The notes below the pieces were generated by a model. It did no database searches. It saw only the letters and a list, made by a program, of their open reading frames with translations, and was not told the DNA's origin. Made by a program: the position numbers and the translations under genes. This document shows, one piece after another, positions 16,862 to 25,839 of a stretch of 64,000 nt of DNA; positions within the stretch are counted from its first letter, which is position 1; each line of letters begins with the position of its first letter. This DNA is from Sphingomicrobium sp. (lineage in GTDB: Bacteria > Pseudomonadota > Alphaproteobacteria > Sphingomonadales > Sphingomonadaceae): the NCBI GenBank assembly GCA_036563485.1, contig DATCMI010000001.1:1046001-1110000 (forward strand), written 5' to 3'.

Positions 16862-18709
16862 GTGAACCCGCTTCCGCTCGTCGCCATGGCCGGCAGCCCG
16901 AATGCTGGCAAAAGCGCGCTCTTCAACGCGCTCACCGGCGCTCGCCAGAAGGTCGGCAATTATCCCGGCGTCACGGTGGAGCGGCACTCCGGGCGGATGA
17001 CCCTCGGCGACGGCCGGCCGGTCGAACTGGTCGACCTTCCGGGCGCCTATAGTCTCGATCCGGCAAGCCTCGATGAAGCGGTCACCCGCGACGTGCTGCT
17101 CGGCAAGCAGCAGGGCGAGCGCCAGCCCGATGCATTGGTGGTGGTGCTCGATGCGTCGAACCTCGACAACCACCTCCGCTTTGCGCTCCAACTGATCGAA
17201 TTGGGCCTGCCGACGATCGTCGCCTTGAACATGGTCGATCTCGCCAAGCGGGACGGGCTCGAGCTCGACGCGGCCGCTCTGTCGCGCGAGCTCGGCGTGC
17301 CGGTCCTGGAGACCGTCGCCGTGCGCCGCCGCGGCATCGCCGAACTTGGGCAGGCGCTCGACGAGCTGCTCGCCGGGCCGGTCCGGCGGCCGATGCCGGC
17401 CACGCCGAGCGACCTCATCCACCTGCAGCGCCGCGCGCGCGAAATTGCGACAGCGGCAGTAATCAGCGAAACGCCGGTCCGGCGTTGGACTCACCGGCTC
17501 GACAGCGTGCTTCTGCATCCCGTCGCGGGTCCGATCATCCTCGCGCTGGTGATGTTCGTGATGTTTCAGGCCGTGTTCGCCTGGAGCGAGACGCCGATCG
17601 CCTGGATCGAGAGCGGCGTCGCCTGGCTGTCCGACCTCGCAAGCCGCGCGGTCCCGGAAGGGCTGCTGCGCTCGATGGTCGTGGACGGCGCCATCGCGGG
17701 TGTCGGTGCCGTCATCACTTTCCTGCCGCAGATCCTGATCCTGTTCTTCTTCATCCTGCTGCTCGAGGGCACCGGTTATATGGTGCGGGCGGCGTTCCTG
17801 ATGGACCGGCTGATGCACGGCGTGGGCCTGTCCGGCCGGGCCTTCATCCCACTCTTGTCGAGCTTCGCTTGCGCAGTGCCGGGCATCATGGCGACGCGGA
17901 CCATCGACAATGAAAAGGATCGGCTGACGACCATCCTGATCGCCCCGCTGATGACCTGCTCGGCTCGGCTTCCGGTCTACACATTGCTGATCGCCGCGTT
18001 CATCCCGAACCGTCAGCTGGTGTGGGGGGTCGGCCTCCAGGGCACCGTCATGTTCGCCCTCTACGTCAGCGGCATCCTCGGTGCGCTTGGCGCTGCCTTC
18101 GTGCTCCGCCGCGGCGTGCTCAAGGGCGGCAGCAGCGGATTCATGATGGAGCTTCCGAAATACCAGCTCCCGCCGCTGAAGGACGTCGCAATCGGCCTCC
18201 TCACCCGCGCCGAGATTTTCCTGAAGCGCGCGGGCACCATCATTCTCGGCACCACGATCGTCTTGTGGGCGCTCGCGAGCGTGCCGCAAGCTGGCCCCGG
18301 CGAGAAACAGAGCGAAGTGTCGATTGCCGGAAAGATCGCCAGCGGCATCGAGGTCGTCGTGCGGCCGATCGGTTTCAACCACGACATCGCGCTTGCGCTG
18401 CTTCCGGCAATGGCCGCGCGCGAAGTGGCGGTCAGCGCCATCGCGACCGTCTATTCGCTCGACTCCGACGATGAGGAAGCGATCGAGAAAAGCCTTGCCG
18501 AGCGGCTTCGCCACGCCTGGCCTCTGCCCACCGCTTTGGCGTTCCTCGCCTGGTTCGTGTTCGCGCCGCAATGTGTGTCGACCATCGCGGTCACGCGCCG
18601 CGAGACGAACGGCTGGAAATGGCCGCTCTTCATGATCGGCTACTTATTCGCCTTGGCCTACATCGCGGCGGGTCTGACCTATTGGACGGCGGTGGCGCTC
18701 GGCCTATAG
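16862..18709 (+). CDS. feoB: Ferrous iron transporter FeoB
   Basis: A 615-residue inner-membrane Fe2+ permease. The N-terminal G domain has G1 (GSPNAGKSALFN), the GNYPGVTVE switch, G3 (VDLPGAYSL) and G4 (LNMVD). The membrane part includes the family segments LLSSFACAVPGIMATRTI and the AAREVAVSAIATVYSL repeat. It is of the shorter alphaproteobacterial kind, ending soon after the last helix. GTG at 16862 is the start that keeps the normal short N-terminus. It is coupled to feoA and would be controlled by the Fur box. Confidence 0.97.
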   Translation: MNPLPLVAMAGSPNAGKSALFNALTGARQKVGNYPGVTVERHSGRMTLGDGRPVELVDLPGAYSLDPASLDEAVTRDVLLGKQQGERQPDALVVVLDASNLDNHLRFALQLIELGLPTIVALNMVDLAKRDGLELDAAALSRELGVPVLETVAVRRRGIAELGQALDELLAGPVRRPMPATPSDLIHLQRRAREIATAAVISETPVRRWTHRLDSVLLHPVAGPIILALVMFVMFQAVFAWSETPIAWIESGVAWLSDLASRAVPEGLLRSMVVDGAIAGVGAVITFLPQILILFFFILLLEGTGYMVRAAFLMDRLMHGVGLSGRAFIPLLSSFACAVPGIMATRTIDNEKDRLTTILIAPLMTCSARLPVYTLLIAAFIPNRQLVWGVGLQGTVMFALYVSGILGALGAAFVLRRGVLKGGSSGFMMELPKYQLPPLKDVAIGLLTRAEIFLKRAGTIILGTTIVLWALASVPQAGPGEKQSEVSIAGKIASGIEVVVRPIGFNHDIALALLPAMAAREVAVSAIATVYSLDSDDEEAIEKSLAERLRHAWPLPTALAFLAWFVFAPQCVSTIAVTRRETNGWKWPLFMIGYLFALAYIAAGLTYWTAVALGL

Positions 18710-18736
18710 CCGCTTTCGAGGAAGAGGAGAGCGACG

Positions 18737-19234
18737 ATGGCGGGCGTGAACAAGGTGATTCTGGTCGGCAATTTGGGTGCAGACCCGGAGTCGCGTTCGT
18801 TCAGCAATGGCGGGGAGGTCGTGAACCTCCGCATCGCTACCTCGGAGACCTGGAAGGACCGCGACGGCAACCGCCAGGAAAAGACCGAATGGCATTCGGT
18901 CGCCATCTTCAACGAGAACCTCGGCCGGGTCGCCAAGAACTATCTGCGCAAGGGCTCCAAGGTTTACGTCGAAGGACAGCTGCAGACCCGCAAGTGGCAG
19001 GACCAGTCGGGCAACGACCGCTACACGACCGAGATCGTGCTGCAGAAGTTCCGCGGCGAGCTCGTCCTGCTCGACAGCCGTGAAGGCGCGGGCGGCGGCC
19101 GCGGCTCATTCGGCGGCGGCAGCGACAGCTATGACGATTTCGGCGGCGGCAGCTCGAGCGGCAGCCAGCGCAGCCAGTCGCGTCCGCAGCCGGCGGCGTT
19201 CGACACCGATCTGGACGACGACGTCCCCTTTTAA
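18737..19234 (+). CDS. ssb: Single-stranded DNA-binding protein
   Basis: A 165-residue SSB. The OB-fold (residues 1-112) begins [17 protein letters not shown] and contains [17 protein letters not shown] glycine- and serine-rich linker follows. The acidic tip DLDDDVPF recruits repair and replication partners. AGGAAGAGGAG upstream is a strong ribosome-binding site. The gene converges on the DUF177 gene and the stops overlap by 4 bp. Confidence 0.98.
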   Translation: MAGVNKVILVGNLGADPESRSFSNGGEVVNLRIATSETWKDRDGNRQEKTEWHSVAIFNENLGRVAKNYLRKGSKVYVEGQLQTRKWQDQSGNDRYTTEIVLQKFRGELVLLDSREGAGGGRGSFGGGSDSYDDFGGGSSSGSQRSQSRPQPAAFDTDLDDDVPF

Positions 19235-19752
19235 GAATCGCTGCCCTTCTTGAGGGCGGCAAGCGCGGCGAACGGCCCCGCTTGCTCTTCGGTCAGGACG
19301 CCCGCTTCCTTCAGCGCGACCTCCGCGCCTGCGCTGCGCGGATAAGGATCGACGCTCAGCGCCAGCGTGTCGGCGATCGCGCCGCCGAGATCGATCTGCG
19401 CCCCGTCGTAGAAAACTGTGTCGCAATCTTCCGCGCCGAGCTCGATCTCCTCGTCCGGAGCCGACGTCTCAGGCTCCGGCATGAACAGGAGCGCGAAGGG
19501 TTCGTCGACATGGCCGGCGACCGGCTCGCCGGTGACGACGCAATTCTGGTCGAGCGCCGCGCTCAGGCGGCCCTCGGCGCGCACGATCTCACCGGTGCGC
19601 GACAGCACCACATGAGCCTCCAGCCGTTCGAGGCCGGCAAGCCCGAGCCGCTCGCCGATCGCCTTGCGCTCGGCGTCGTCGGCAATCAGGTCCAGCCGCT
19701 CGCCGTCGCGGATCTGGTCCAGGCGCAGCTGATGGGCAAATCGGTCGCTCAT
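19231..19752 (-). CDS. DUF177 / YceD family protein
   Basis: A 173-residue member of the YceD family, related to the plant and bacterial DUF177 proteins linked to 23S rRNA and L32 accumulation. The [19 protein letters not shown] segment is the single-cysteine version of the family CVRTLEPV core, and the [19 protein letters not shown] stretch is characteristic. The start is MSDRFAH at 19752, ATGA-overlapped with the CBP3-like gene. rpmF, the usual neighbour in many bacteria, is not here. Confidence 0.88.
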   Translation of the reverse strand: MSDRFAHQLRLDQIRDGERLDLIADDAERKAIGERLGLAGLERLEAHVVLSRTGEIVRAEGRLSAALDQNCVVTGEPVAGHVDEPFALLFMPEPETSAPDEEIELGAEDCDTVFYDGAQIDLGGAIADTLALSVDPYPRSAGAEVALKEAGVLTEEQAGPFAALAALKKGSDS

Positions 19753-20261
19753 TCCACGCGTCCCTTCTCGATGTCGGCAAGGCTCGCTTGGTCGAGCCGG
19801 GCCCAAAGTTCGCGCAGCGCGGCAGCGGCGTGATCCAGCGCTTCCTCGGCTGCCTCCCCTTTGAACAGACTGTCGCGTGCAGCCTCGCGCCAGTCACCTT
19901 CACCGGCCACCGCCGTCCGCCACAGCTCGGTGCGCCGAGCCAGCGATCCGACTAGTTTGCGCACGGTCTTGCCGAGCGTCGGGTCGCCGAGGCCCAGTTC
20001 GCGATGCTCCGATTCCATCACTTCGATGAAACGCTCGGTGACGGCCACCGAGGCGGCATTGCCGGCCTGCCCCTCGGCTTCGAGCCGAACCAGGACCAGC
20101 GCCTGCACCGTCGTCAGCACCGCAAAGCGCCCGTCGAGCGTGTCGGCTACGCCGCCCTCGACATACCAATGGGGCCGGCGCGCGATCGCGGTCACCGCTT
20201 CGAACAGGTCAGCGCCGCGCTGCGGGTCCGCCGTTAATCTCCGGAACAGGAAGTTCAGCAT
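19749..20261 (-). CDS. Ubiquinol-cytochrome c chaperone (CBP3) family protein
   Basis: A 170-residue helical protein of the CBP3/UQCC1 family, whose mitochondrial members chaperone cytochrome b for complex III assembly. Recognisable parts are RRPHWYVEGGVADTLDGRFAVLTTVQALVLVRL and the MESEHRELGLGDPTLGKTVRKLVG segment. The frame stays open upstream through the bamE gene on the other strand; ATG at 20261 gives the natural N-terminus MLNFLFRR. It is divergent from bamE and coupled to the DUF177 gene. Confidence 0.9.
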   Translation of the reverse strand: MLNFLFRRLTADPQRGADLFEAVTAIARRPHWYVEGGVADTLDGRFAVLTTVQALVLVRLEAEGQAGNAASVAVTERFIEVMESEHRELGLGDPTLGKTVRKLVGSLARRTELWRTAVAGEGDWREAARDSLFKGEAAEEALDHAAAALRELWARLDQASLADIEKGRVE

Positions 20262-20393
20262 AGCGTCCTTGGGTTCGGGCAGCGCTTGCGCCTGCAGCCA
20301 GCCGCGGCATATGAGGCGCGCACGCGACTTGCTCAAGCACGCTTGATAGTAAGAAGCGACAAGGGCAGCCGCTGAGCGGTCCGCAGAAGGAAC

Positions 20394-20879
20394 ATGATGC
20401 ACATGAAGTTCGGGTCGTTCGGCGTCGCCACCATCGCACTTGCAGCGCTGCTCGCCTCGGGCTGCGCCACCAATCGGATGCACAAGGGCGCGGTGATCGA
20501 TCGGGAACTGGCAAGCGCGATTCAGCCAGGCGTCGATAACAAGACGTCGGTGCAGAAGGTTTTGGGCACGCCGACGCTGACCGGCACGTTCACGCCGAAC
20601 GACTGGTATTATGTCTCGCGCGATACCAACCAGCTCGCGTTCCGCAGTCCGCGGGTATCCAGGCAGACGGTGCTCCTGGTCCGCTTCGACCAGGCGGGCA
20701 ACGTCGTGTCGACCCAGCAGACCGGCCGGGAATTGGTGCTCAACGTCGATCCGTCCGGGCGCGAAACCCCGACCTTCACCGGCAAGCGCGGCTTCTTCGA
20801 GGAGCTGTTCGGCGGCATCGGCCAGGTCGGCGGGCTCGGCGGCGCGCCGGCCAGTGATGGCGGCGGCGCCCCGCAATAG
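20394..20879 (+). CDS. bamE: Outer membrane assembly lipoprotein BamE
   Basis: A 161-residue lipoprotein. The signal peptide ends in the lipobox LASGC, with lipidated Cys24. The SmpA/OmlA domain shows the family motifs KTSVQKVLGTPTLTG and WYYVSRDTNQLAFRSPRV. It belongs to the BAM complex, which inserts beta-barrels in the outer membrane. A glycine- and alanine-rich tail (GGIGQVGGLGGAPAS) extends past the usual end. It lies divergent from the CBP3-like gene. Confidence 0.95.
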   Translation: MMHMKFGSFGVATIALAALLASGCATNRMHKGAVIDRELASAIQPGVDNKTSVQKVLGTPTLTGTFTPNDWYYVSRDTNQLAFRSPRVSRQTVLLVRFDQAGNVVSTQQTGRELVLNVDPSGRETPTFTGKRGFFEELFGGIGQVGGLGGAPASDGGGAPQ

Positions 20880-20922
20880 CGGATCTGCTTCCGCAACTCC
20901 GGCCTTTGTCCTAAGCCGGGGC

Positions 20923-21690
20923 ATGACCGCGACGCCCGCCGGCATGACCTATGCCGACTATCTGAAGCTCGATCAGCTCCTGTCGGCGCAGCAGCCGCTG
21001 TCGCCCCTTCACGACGAGATGCTGTTCATCGTCATTCACCAGACAAAAGAGCTGTGGATGAAGGAGATGCTTCACGAGTTGGTGCTGGCGATCCGCCTGG
21101 TCGGCGAGGAAAGGTTCGCCGAAGGCTATAAGGCGATGGCGCGGATCAGCCGCATCCAGGCGGTGATGACGCTGTCGTGGGACGTTCTCGCCACCCTCAC
21201 GCCCGTCGATTACATGAAGTTCCGCGACGTGCTCGGCACCAGTTCCGGCTTCCAGTCCGCGCAGTTTCGCGAAATCGAATACCGGCTGGGCCTGAAGAAC
21301 CCCGCCTTCGTCGAACATTATGCTGACGGGTCGAACGAGCGTGCGCGCCTCAGCCTCGCTCTCGACGAACCAAGCCTTCGCGACGCGGCGGTCGCCGCGC
21401 TCGAACGTGTCGGCTTCGACATTGGGGACGGTTCCGTGGAGGCGCTCGCCGGCGCCTGGGTCCAAGTCTACCGCGATGCCGACCGCTGGTTCGAGCTCTA
21501 CGAGCTTGCCGAAAAGCTGGTCGACATCGACGACGCGCTCGCCGCCTGGCGCCACAAGCATGTGCTGACCGTGGAGCGCATCATCGGCAACAAGCGGGGG
21601 ACCGGGGGCTCGGCCGGCGCCGCCTACCTCCGCTCGACGCTCGACAAGCGCGTGTTCCCGGAGCTGTGGTCGCTAAGGACGGAGCTTTGA
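20923..21690 (+). CDS. kynA: Tryptophan 2,3-dioxygenase
   Basis: A 255-residue heme dioxygenase that opens tryptophan to N-formylkynurenine. Landmarks are MTYADYLKLDQLLSAQ, FIVIHQTKELWMKEMLHEL with the distal histidine, SSGFQSAQFREIEY, and WRHKHVLTVERIIGNK, which carries the proximal heme-ligand histidine. The start is ATG 20923; the frame stays open upstream inside bamE. It is followed by a kynureninase-like gene, so it should feed kynurenine catabolism or NAD precursor supply. Confidence 0.96.
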   Translation: MTATPAGMTYADYLKLDQLLSAQQPLSPLHDEMLFIVIHQTKELWMKEMLHELVLAIRLVGEERFAEGYKAMARISRIQAVMTLSWDVLATLTPVDYMKFRDVLGTSSGFQSAQFREIEYRLGLKNPAFVEHYADGSNERARLSLALDEPSLRDAAVAALERVGFDIGDGSVEALAGAWVQVYRDADRWFELYELAEKLVDIDDALAAWRHKHVLTVERIIGNKRGTGGSAGAAYLRSTLDKRVFPELWSLRTEL

Positions 21691-22844
21691 CCTTCAAGCC
21701 GCTGTTCAGCCGCAGCCTCGCGGCCGACCCGACGCGCCTCCACTTCGCCGCACACAGCCACCATCTGTGGCCCGACGCGGCGCTCGCGGGTCATGCCCAG
21801 GCCGGCGAAGACGCCGCGCGTCTCGCCGACCGCAAATGGGACAAGGTGATGGGCGAGGTCTGGCCCGAAGCCCAGGCCCATGTCGCGCGCGAGATCGGCA
21901 CCGATGACCCGGACGCCATCGTCTTTTCCTCCAATACCCACGACTTCCTCGTGCGGCTCTTCTCGGTCGTTCCGCGCACCGGGCGGCTGAAGGTGCTGAC
22001 CACCGATGGCGAATTCCACAGTGCGCGGCGGCAGCTCGCCCGATGGGAAGAGGCGGGCACCGTCGAGGTGGAGCGCGTCGCCGCCGAGCCCTTCGAGACT
22101 TTGGGCGACCGCTTCATCGAGCGCGCCCGCTCCGGCGATCATGAGCTGATCCTCGTCAGCGAGCTGCTGTTCGGCTCCGGCGCATTGTTCCAGCCGCTTT
22201 CCGAACTGACTGCGCTCGGGCGTCCCGAGGGACCGTGGGTCGTCGTCGACGGCTACCATTCCTTCATGGCCATCGAAGCGCCGTTCGCGGAGGCGGCCGG
22301 CGACCGCGCCTTCTTCCTCGGCGGCGCGTACAAATATGCGATGTCGGGCGAAGGCGCGGCCTTCATGCATGCGCCCCCGGGATACGGCCTACGTCCCTAT
22401 GTCACCGGCTGGTTCGCCGAGTTCGAGGATTTAAGCCTGCCGCCGGGCGCCGTCGGCTATGCGCCCGACGCGCGGCGATTCCTCGGCGCCACCTTCGACC
22501 CGTCGGCGCTTTACCGGTTCAACGCGGTCCAAAGGATGCTTCGGGAGAACGGCCTCACCACGGCCCGCATCTCCGGCCACGCCGCAACCCTCCAGAAGCG
22601 CCTGCTGGAGCAGCTGGACCGCACCCCGCTCGCCGATGCCGAGCTGCTCAACCCCCTGACCGAGGGGCCGCATGCCCGCTTCCTCGCCTTCCGCAGCCCC
22701 GACGCGCAGCGCTGGTACGAGCGGCTGAAGGCCAAGAATGTCATCACCGACGTGCGCGGGCAGGTGCTCCGGATCGGCTTCGGAATCTACCAGGACGACG
22801 GCGACGTCGATGCCCTCGTCTCCCATCTCGAGGGCTTGCGATGA
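21687..22844 (+). CDS. PLP-dependent class V aminotransferase, kynureninase-like
   Basis: About 385 residues of a fold-type I PLP enzyme related to kynureninase. The PLP lysine is in GGAYKYAMSGEG, and the aspartate lies in VVVDGYHSFMA. The sequence HFAAHSHHLWPDA near the start resembles the kynureninase DGNSLG region only weakly. TTG at 21687 overlaps the kynA stop, and a GTG at 21666 is also possible. Co-transcription with tryptophan dioxygenase favours cleavage of kynurenine to anthranilate. The assignment is by context and fold, because several substrate-site residues are not clearly those of KynU. Confidence 0.78.
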   Translation: MTFKPLFSRSLAADPTRLHFAAHSHHLWPDAALAGHAQAGEDAARLADRKWDKVMGEVWPEAQAHVAREIGTDDPDAIVFSSNTHDFLVRLFSVVPRTGRLKVLTTDGEFHSARRQLARWEEAGTVEVERVAAEPFETLGDRFIERARSGDHELILVSELLFGSGALFQPLSELTALGRPEGPWVVVDGYHSFMAIEAPFAEAAGDRAFFLGGAYKYAMSGEGAAFMHAPPGYGLRPYVTGWFAEFEDLSLPPGAVGYAPDARRFLGATFDPSALYRFNAVQRMLRENGLTTARISGHAATLQKRLLEQLDRTPLADAELLNPLTEGPHARFLAFRSPDAQRWYERLKAKNVITDVRGQVLRIGFGIYQDDGDVDALVSHLEGLR

Positions 22845-24103
22845 TCAGGGCTTCACCGGCGCAACGCAGTGCCAGGCTCGTCCTGGCTCTTCTGCTCGTC
22901 GCCTACATCTTCAACTTCCTCGACCGGCAGATCCTCGGCATTCTCCTGGAGCCGATCAAGAAGGACCTGCAGCTCAGCGACAGTGAGCTCGGCGTTCTCA
23001 CCGGTGCGGCTTTCGCACTCGTCTACAGCCTGTTCGGCATCCCGCTGGCGGTGCTTGCCGACCGCACCAGCCGAGCAGCCGTGATTACCGGCGCGCTTGC
23101 CGTCTGGTCGGGCTTCACGGCACTGTGCGGCGCCGCCGCAGGTTTCGGCCAGCTGTTCCTTTGCCGGCTCGGGGTCGGCCTTGGCGAAGCCGGCGGCGTT
23201 GCCCCGTCCTACGCTTTGATCTCCGACTATTTCCCGCCCGAACGGCGGGCCCGCGCCATGGCCATTTTCTCGCTCGGCGTGCCGATCGGACTGGGCAGCG
23301 GCGCTATCTTCGGCTCGTGGATCGCCTCCGCGTTCGACTGGCGTACCGCCTTCATCGTCATGGGCGCGTTCGGCCTGCTCCTCGCGCCTGTGTTCGCCTT
23401 CGTCGTCCGCGACCGGCCGCGGCCGCAGGGCAGCGCTGCGCCCGCCATGCGCGACCTGACGGCGACCTTCGCCCTGCTCGCGCGCAAGCCGAGCTTCTGG
23501 CTGATGGCGTTCGGCGCCTCCTTGAGCTCGCTGTGCGGCTACGGTCTCGCCACCTGGGTCGCCTCGATCCTGATCCGCAGCTTCGGCATGAGCCTCAGCG
23601 GCGCCGGGCAGTTCCTGGGATCGCTGCTGCTGATCGGCGGCACCGTCGGCGTCTTCATGGGCGGCTGGCTGGCCGACCGCCTCGGCCGCCGCGACCGCCG
23701 CTGGTACGCCTGGCTCCCCGCGATCGCGTGGCTGATCACTGCGCCGCTCTACGCCGCCGGACTGATGACCGAGAACCTGACTGTGGTCTGGGCGCTCCTT
23801 CTCGTCCCGAACGCGCTCAACATCCTGTGGCTGGGCCCGATCACGACGGCGGTCCAGCACCTCGTCGAACAGCCGATGCGAGCGACGGCAAGCGGGGCCT
23901 TCCTGCTGATCAACAATCTCGTCGGCCTCGGCGCTGGGCCACTGCTGATCGGCGCGATCAGCGACTCCTTGCGCGCGACCTATGGTGCGGATTCGCTGCG
24001 GATCGCCGCCCTTGCGGTCCTCGCATTCTATCTCGTGGCCGCCGCACTCCTCTACCTGGCCGGCAAGCGGCTGCGCGGCGACTGGATCGACGAACGCGCC
24101 TGA
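22841..24103 (+). CDS. MFS transporter
   Basis: A 420-residue major facilitator protein with twelve predicted helices. The first helix carries FNFLDRQILGILLEPIKKDLQLSD, common in the spinster-like/ACS branch. The loop 2-3 motif is PLAVLADRTSRAA, and GVGLGEAGGVAPSYALISDYFPPERRARA is the diagnostic stretch of that branch. It is coupled (ATGA) to the kynureninase-like gene, so it may import tryptophan or kynurenines or export anthranilate. That link is inference. Confidence 0.88.
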   Translation: MIRASPAQRSARLVLALLLVAYIFNFLDRQILGILLEPIKKDLQLSDSELGVLTGAAFALVYSLFGIPLAVLADRTSRAAVITGALAVWSGFTALCGAAAGFGQLFLCRLGVGLGEAGGVAPSYALISDYFPPERRARAMAIFSLGVPIGLGSGAIFGSWIASAFDWRTAFIVMGAFGLLLAPVFAFVVRDRPRPQGSAAPAMRDLTATFALLARKPSFWLMAFGASLSSLCGYGLATWVASILIRSFGMSLSGAGQFLGSLLLIGGTVGVFMGGWLADRLGRRDRRWYAWLPAIAWLITAPLYAAGLMTENLTVVWALLLVPNALNILWLGPITTAVQHLVEQPMRATASGAFLLINNLVGLGAGPLLIGAISDSLRATYGADSLRIAALAVLAFYLVAAALLYLAGKRLRGDWIDERA

Positions 24104-24200
24104 GGGGCGCTTCGCCGCAACGCCCAACTATCTGAACAGCAAAGCAATTTGCGGTTCACCCTGGCGCGGTAGGGTGCCGGTTCCAATCGTTGAGACGTGG

Positions 24201-24225
24201 GAACGGCGCTCCTGGAGAGCCGTTC
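24201..24225 (+). promoter_or_regulatory. Short hairpin in the leader of the secreted repeat protein gene
   Basis: GAACGGC (24201-24207) and GCCGTTC (24219-24225) form a perfect 7-bp stem, with further pairing possible inside the 11-nt loop. It lies 25 bp before the ATG and just before the GAAAGGAG ribosome-binding site. No T-run follows, so it is not an obvious terminator; a leader structure is possible. Confidence 0.35.
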
Positions 24226-24250
24226 TTGCCGTCCGAAAGGAGTTTTTGTG

Positions 24251-25747
24251 ATGACCAGGCTATTTCTCGCCGCAGGCGTTGCCGCCCTCGCAATCGCGAC
24301 GCCGGCTGCCGCGGGCCCACATGGTGGCGGCGGCCCCAAGGGCGAGCAGGCGAAAGGACATGGCGGCGGCCAGCACGGTAACGTCCAGCGTGGCGGCGGC
24401 GGTGGCCAACAGGCCAAGGCGCAGCGCGGCGGCGGCCAGATGGCTCCGCCGCAGCAGGTGCGCGTGGAACGCCAGCAGGCGCGCCCGCAGCAGATGCGGC
24501 AGGCGCAGCGTATCGAACGCCAGCAGGCTCGTCCCCAGCAGTTCAGGCAGGCCCAGCGCATCGAGCGTCAGCAGATGCGGATCGAACAGCCTCGCCACGC
24601 CAATGTCCGCAAGGCGGAGCGTCAGCAGATGCGCGCTGAACGCCAGCAGGTAAGGAATTTCGAGCGCAAGCAGATGCGCGCCGATCGCGGTCAGGCGAAG
24701 AATCTCGACCGCCAGCAGGTCCGGATCGAACGCCAGGCGCAGCGCCTGAACACGCGCGACATGCGGATCGACAATCGTGAGATCCGTGACGTCCGCATGG
24801 GCGCAAACGGCCAGGGCTATGGCGTTGGCGGGTGCCCGCCGGGGCTGGCCGGCAAGGGCTGCATGCCGCCGGGGACCGCGCGAAACGACCAGCTGCAGGC
24901 GCTTCGCCGCGTCAATGCCGAGGCATTCCAGACCAGCCGCCTCCAGCTGCTGATGCCGCAGACGCGCATTCTCGCGCCGACCGAGGCGCTGCGCTACATC
25001 GGTGCGCCGCTTTCGACCGTTCGCAACTATGTGCCGCTCGCGGCGCTGCCGGCTTCCGTCGGCTATCTCTATCCGGAAACGCAGGATTATTATTACCGCT
25101 ACGGCGACGGCTATCTCTACCAGGTCGATCGGTCTAACGACCTGATCTCGTCGCTCCTGCCGCTGCTCGGCGGCGGCTACCTGCCCGGCACCTATCTGCC
25201 GCAGCAGTATATGAGCAGCTACGTGCCGGACTATTACGGGCTGAACAGCTTCTACCCGGCCAGCTACAGCGAATACGGCGGCTATTCGGACTATTACGGC
25301 AACACCTGTAACCGCTACGCCAATGGCGTGGTCTACCAGGTCGACTGCGGCTCCGGCCTCGTCCAGAACATCGTTCCGACCTATGCGTCGGGCTATGGTG
25401 TCGGGCAGATGCTGCCGTCGTCGTACAGCTACTACAACGTGCCGACGCAGTATCGCAGCATGTACTATCCGACCGACGACCGATCCTATTGGTACGCGCC
25501 GGGTGCGATCTACCAGTACGATCCGTCGAGCAGCCTGATCACGTCGGTTGCGGCGCTGCTTTCGCCGGGCTTCTCGATCGGGCAGCCGCTTCCGGCCGGG
25601 TACAATATGTACAACGTGCCGATGGCGTATCGCAGCACCTACTACGACACGCCGAACGCCTGGTACCGTTACAACAACGGCAACATCTACCAGGTCGACC
25701 CGACGACGCAGCTGGTGACGGCGATCGTTGCTTCGCTGCTGACCTAA
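24251..25747 (+). CDS. Secreted repeat protein: Arg/Gln-rich coiled region plus Tyr-rich tandem repeats, unknown function
   Basis: A 498-residue exported protein that I do not recognise by function. Residues 1-22 are a signal peptide ending near ATPAAAG. Residues 23-65 are Gly/His/Lys-rich. Residues 66-175 hold many copies of a basic RxERQQxR / RQAQRIERQQ repeat, likely a helical rod. Around residue 195 the motif GGCPPGLAGKGCMPPGTA appears, a short element seen in other periplasmic proteins of Proteobacteria. Residues 275-498 contain about four tyrosine-rich tandem units of the form YRYxxGxxYQVDpxxxLIxxixxLL, spaced by proline/glycine linkers and a repeated YNVPxxYRSxYYxT block. A strong ribosome-binding site (GAAAGGAG) precedes ATG 24251. 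A surface or matrix role is plausible but unproven. Confidence 0.85.
   Translation: MTRLFLAAGVAALAIATPAAAGPHGGGGPKGEQAKGHGGGQHGNVQRGGGGGQQAKAQRGGGQMAPPQQVRVERQQARPQQMRQAQRIERQQARPQQFRQAQRIERQQMRIEQPRHANVRKAERQQMRAERQQVRNFERKQMRADRGQAKNLDRQQVRIERQAQRLNTRDMRIDNREIRDVRMGANGQGYGVGGCPPGLAGKGCMPPGTARNDQLQALRRVNAEAFQTSRLQLLMPQTRILAPTEALRYIGAPLSTVRNYVPLAALPASVGYLYPETQDYYYRYGDGYLYQVDRSNDLISSLLPLLGGGYLPGTYLPQQYMSSYVPDYYGLNSFYPASYSEYGGYSDYYGNTCNRYANGVVYQVDCGSGLVQNIVPTYASGYGVGQMLPSSYSYYNVPTQYRSMYYPTDDRSYWYAPGAIYQYDPSSSLITSVAALLSPGFSIGQPLPAGYNMYNVPMAYRSTYYDTPNAWYRYNNGNIYQVDPTTQLVTAIVASLLT
24455..24750 (+). repeat. Coding tandem repeats (RQQ-type units)
   Basis: Imperfect repeats inside the secreted protein gene, built on phrases such as GAACGCCAGCAG and CGTCAGCAGATGCG. 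They encode RxERQQxR units. The clearest copy pair is MRQAQRIERQQARPQQ / FRQAQRIERQQMRIEQ, spaced 16 codons apart. The pattern suggests growth by slippage or unequal exchange. Confidence 0.7.
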
Positions 25748-25774
25748 GCGGTATCGGCATCAGCGCTTTGACTT

Positions 25775-25806
25775 GGCCCGGTGTGGAACCCAATCCACGC
25801 CGGGCC
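25775..25806 (+). terminator. Probable terminator after the secreted repeat protein gene
   Basis: GGCCCGGTGTGGA (25775-25787) pairs with TCCACGCCGGGCC (25794-25806) over 13 bp with one G-T pair and a 6-nt loop, followed by the short T-run ATTT. It lies 28 bp after the stop and 34 bp before the next gene. The T-run is weak, so termination may be partial. Confidence 0.6.
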
Positions 25807-25839
25807 ATTTCGCGTTCACAACAAAGAAGGAGCAAGCGC

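Noticed and set aside
16829..18571. 580-codon minus-strand frame opposite feoB
   Set aside because: Antisense shadow; composition is dominated by His, Arg, Asp and Gln.
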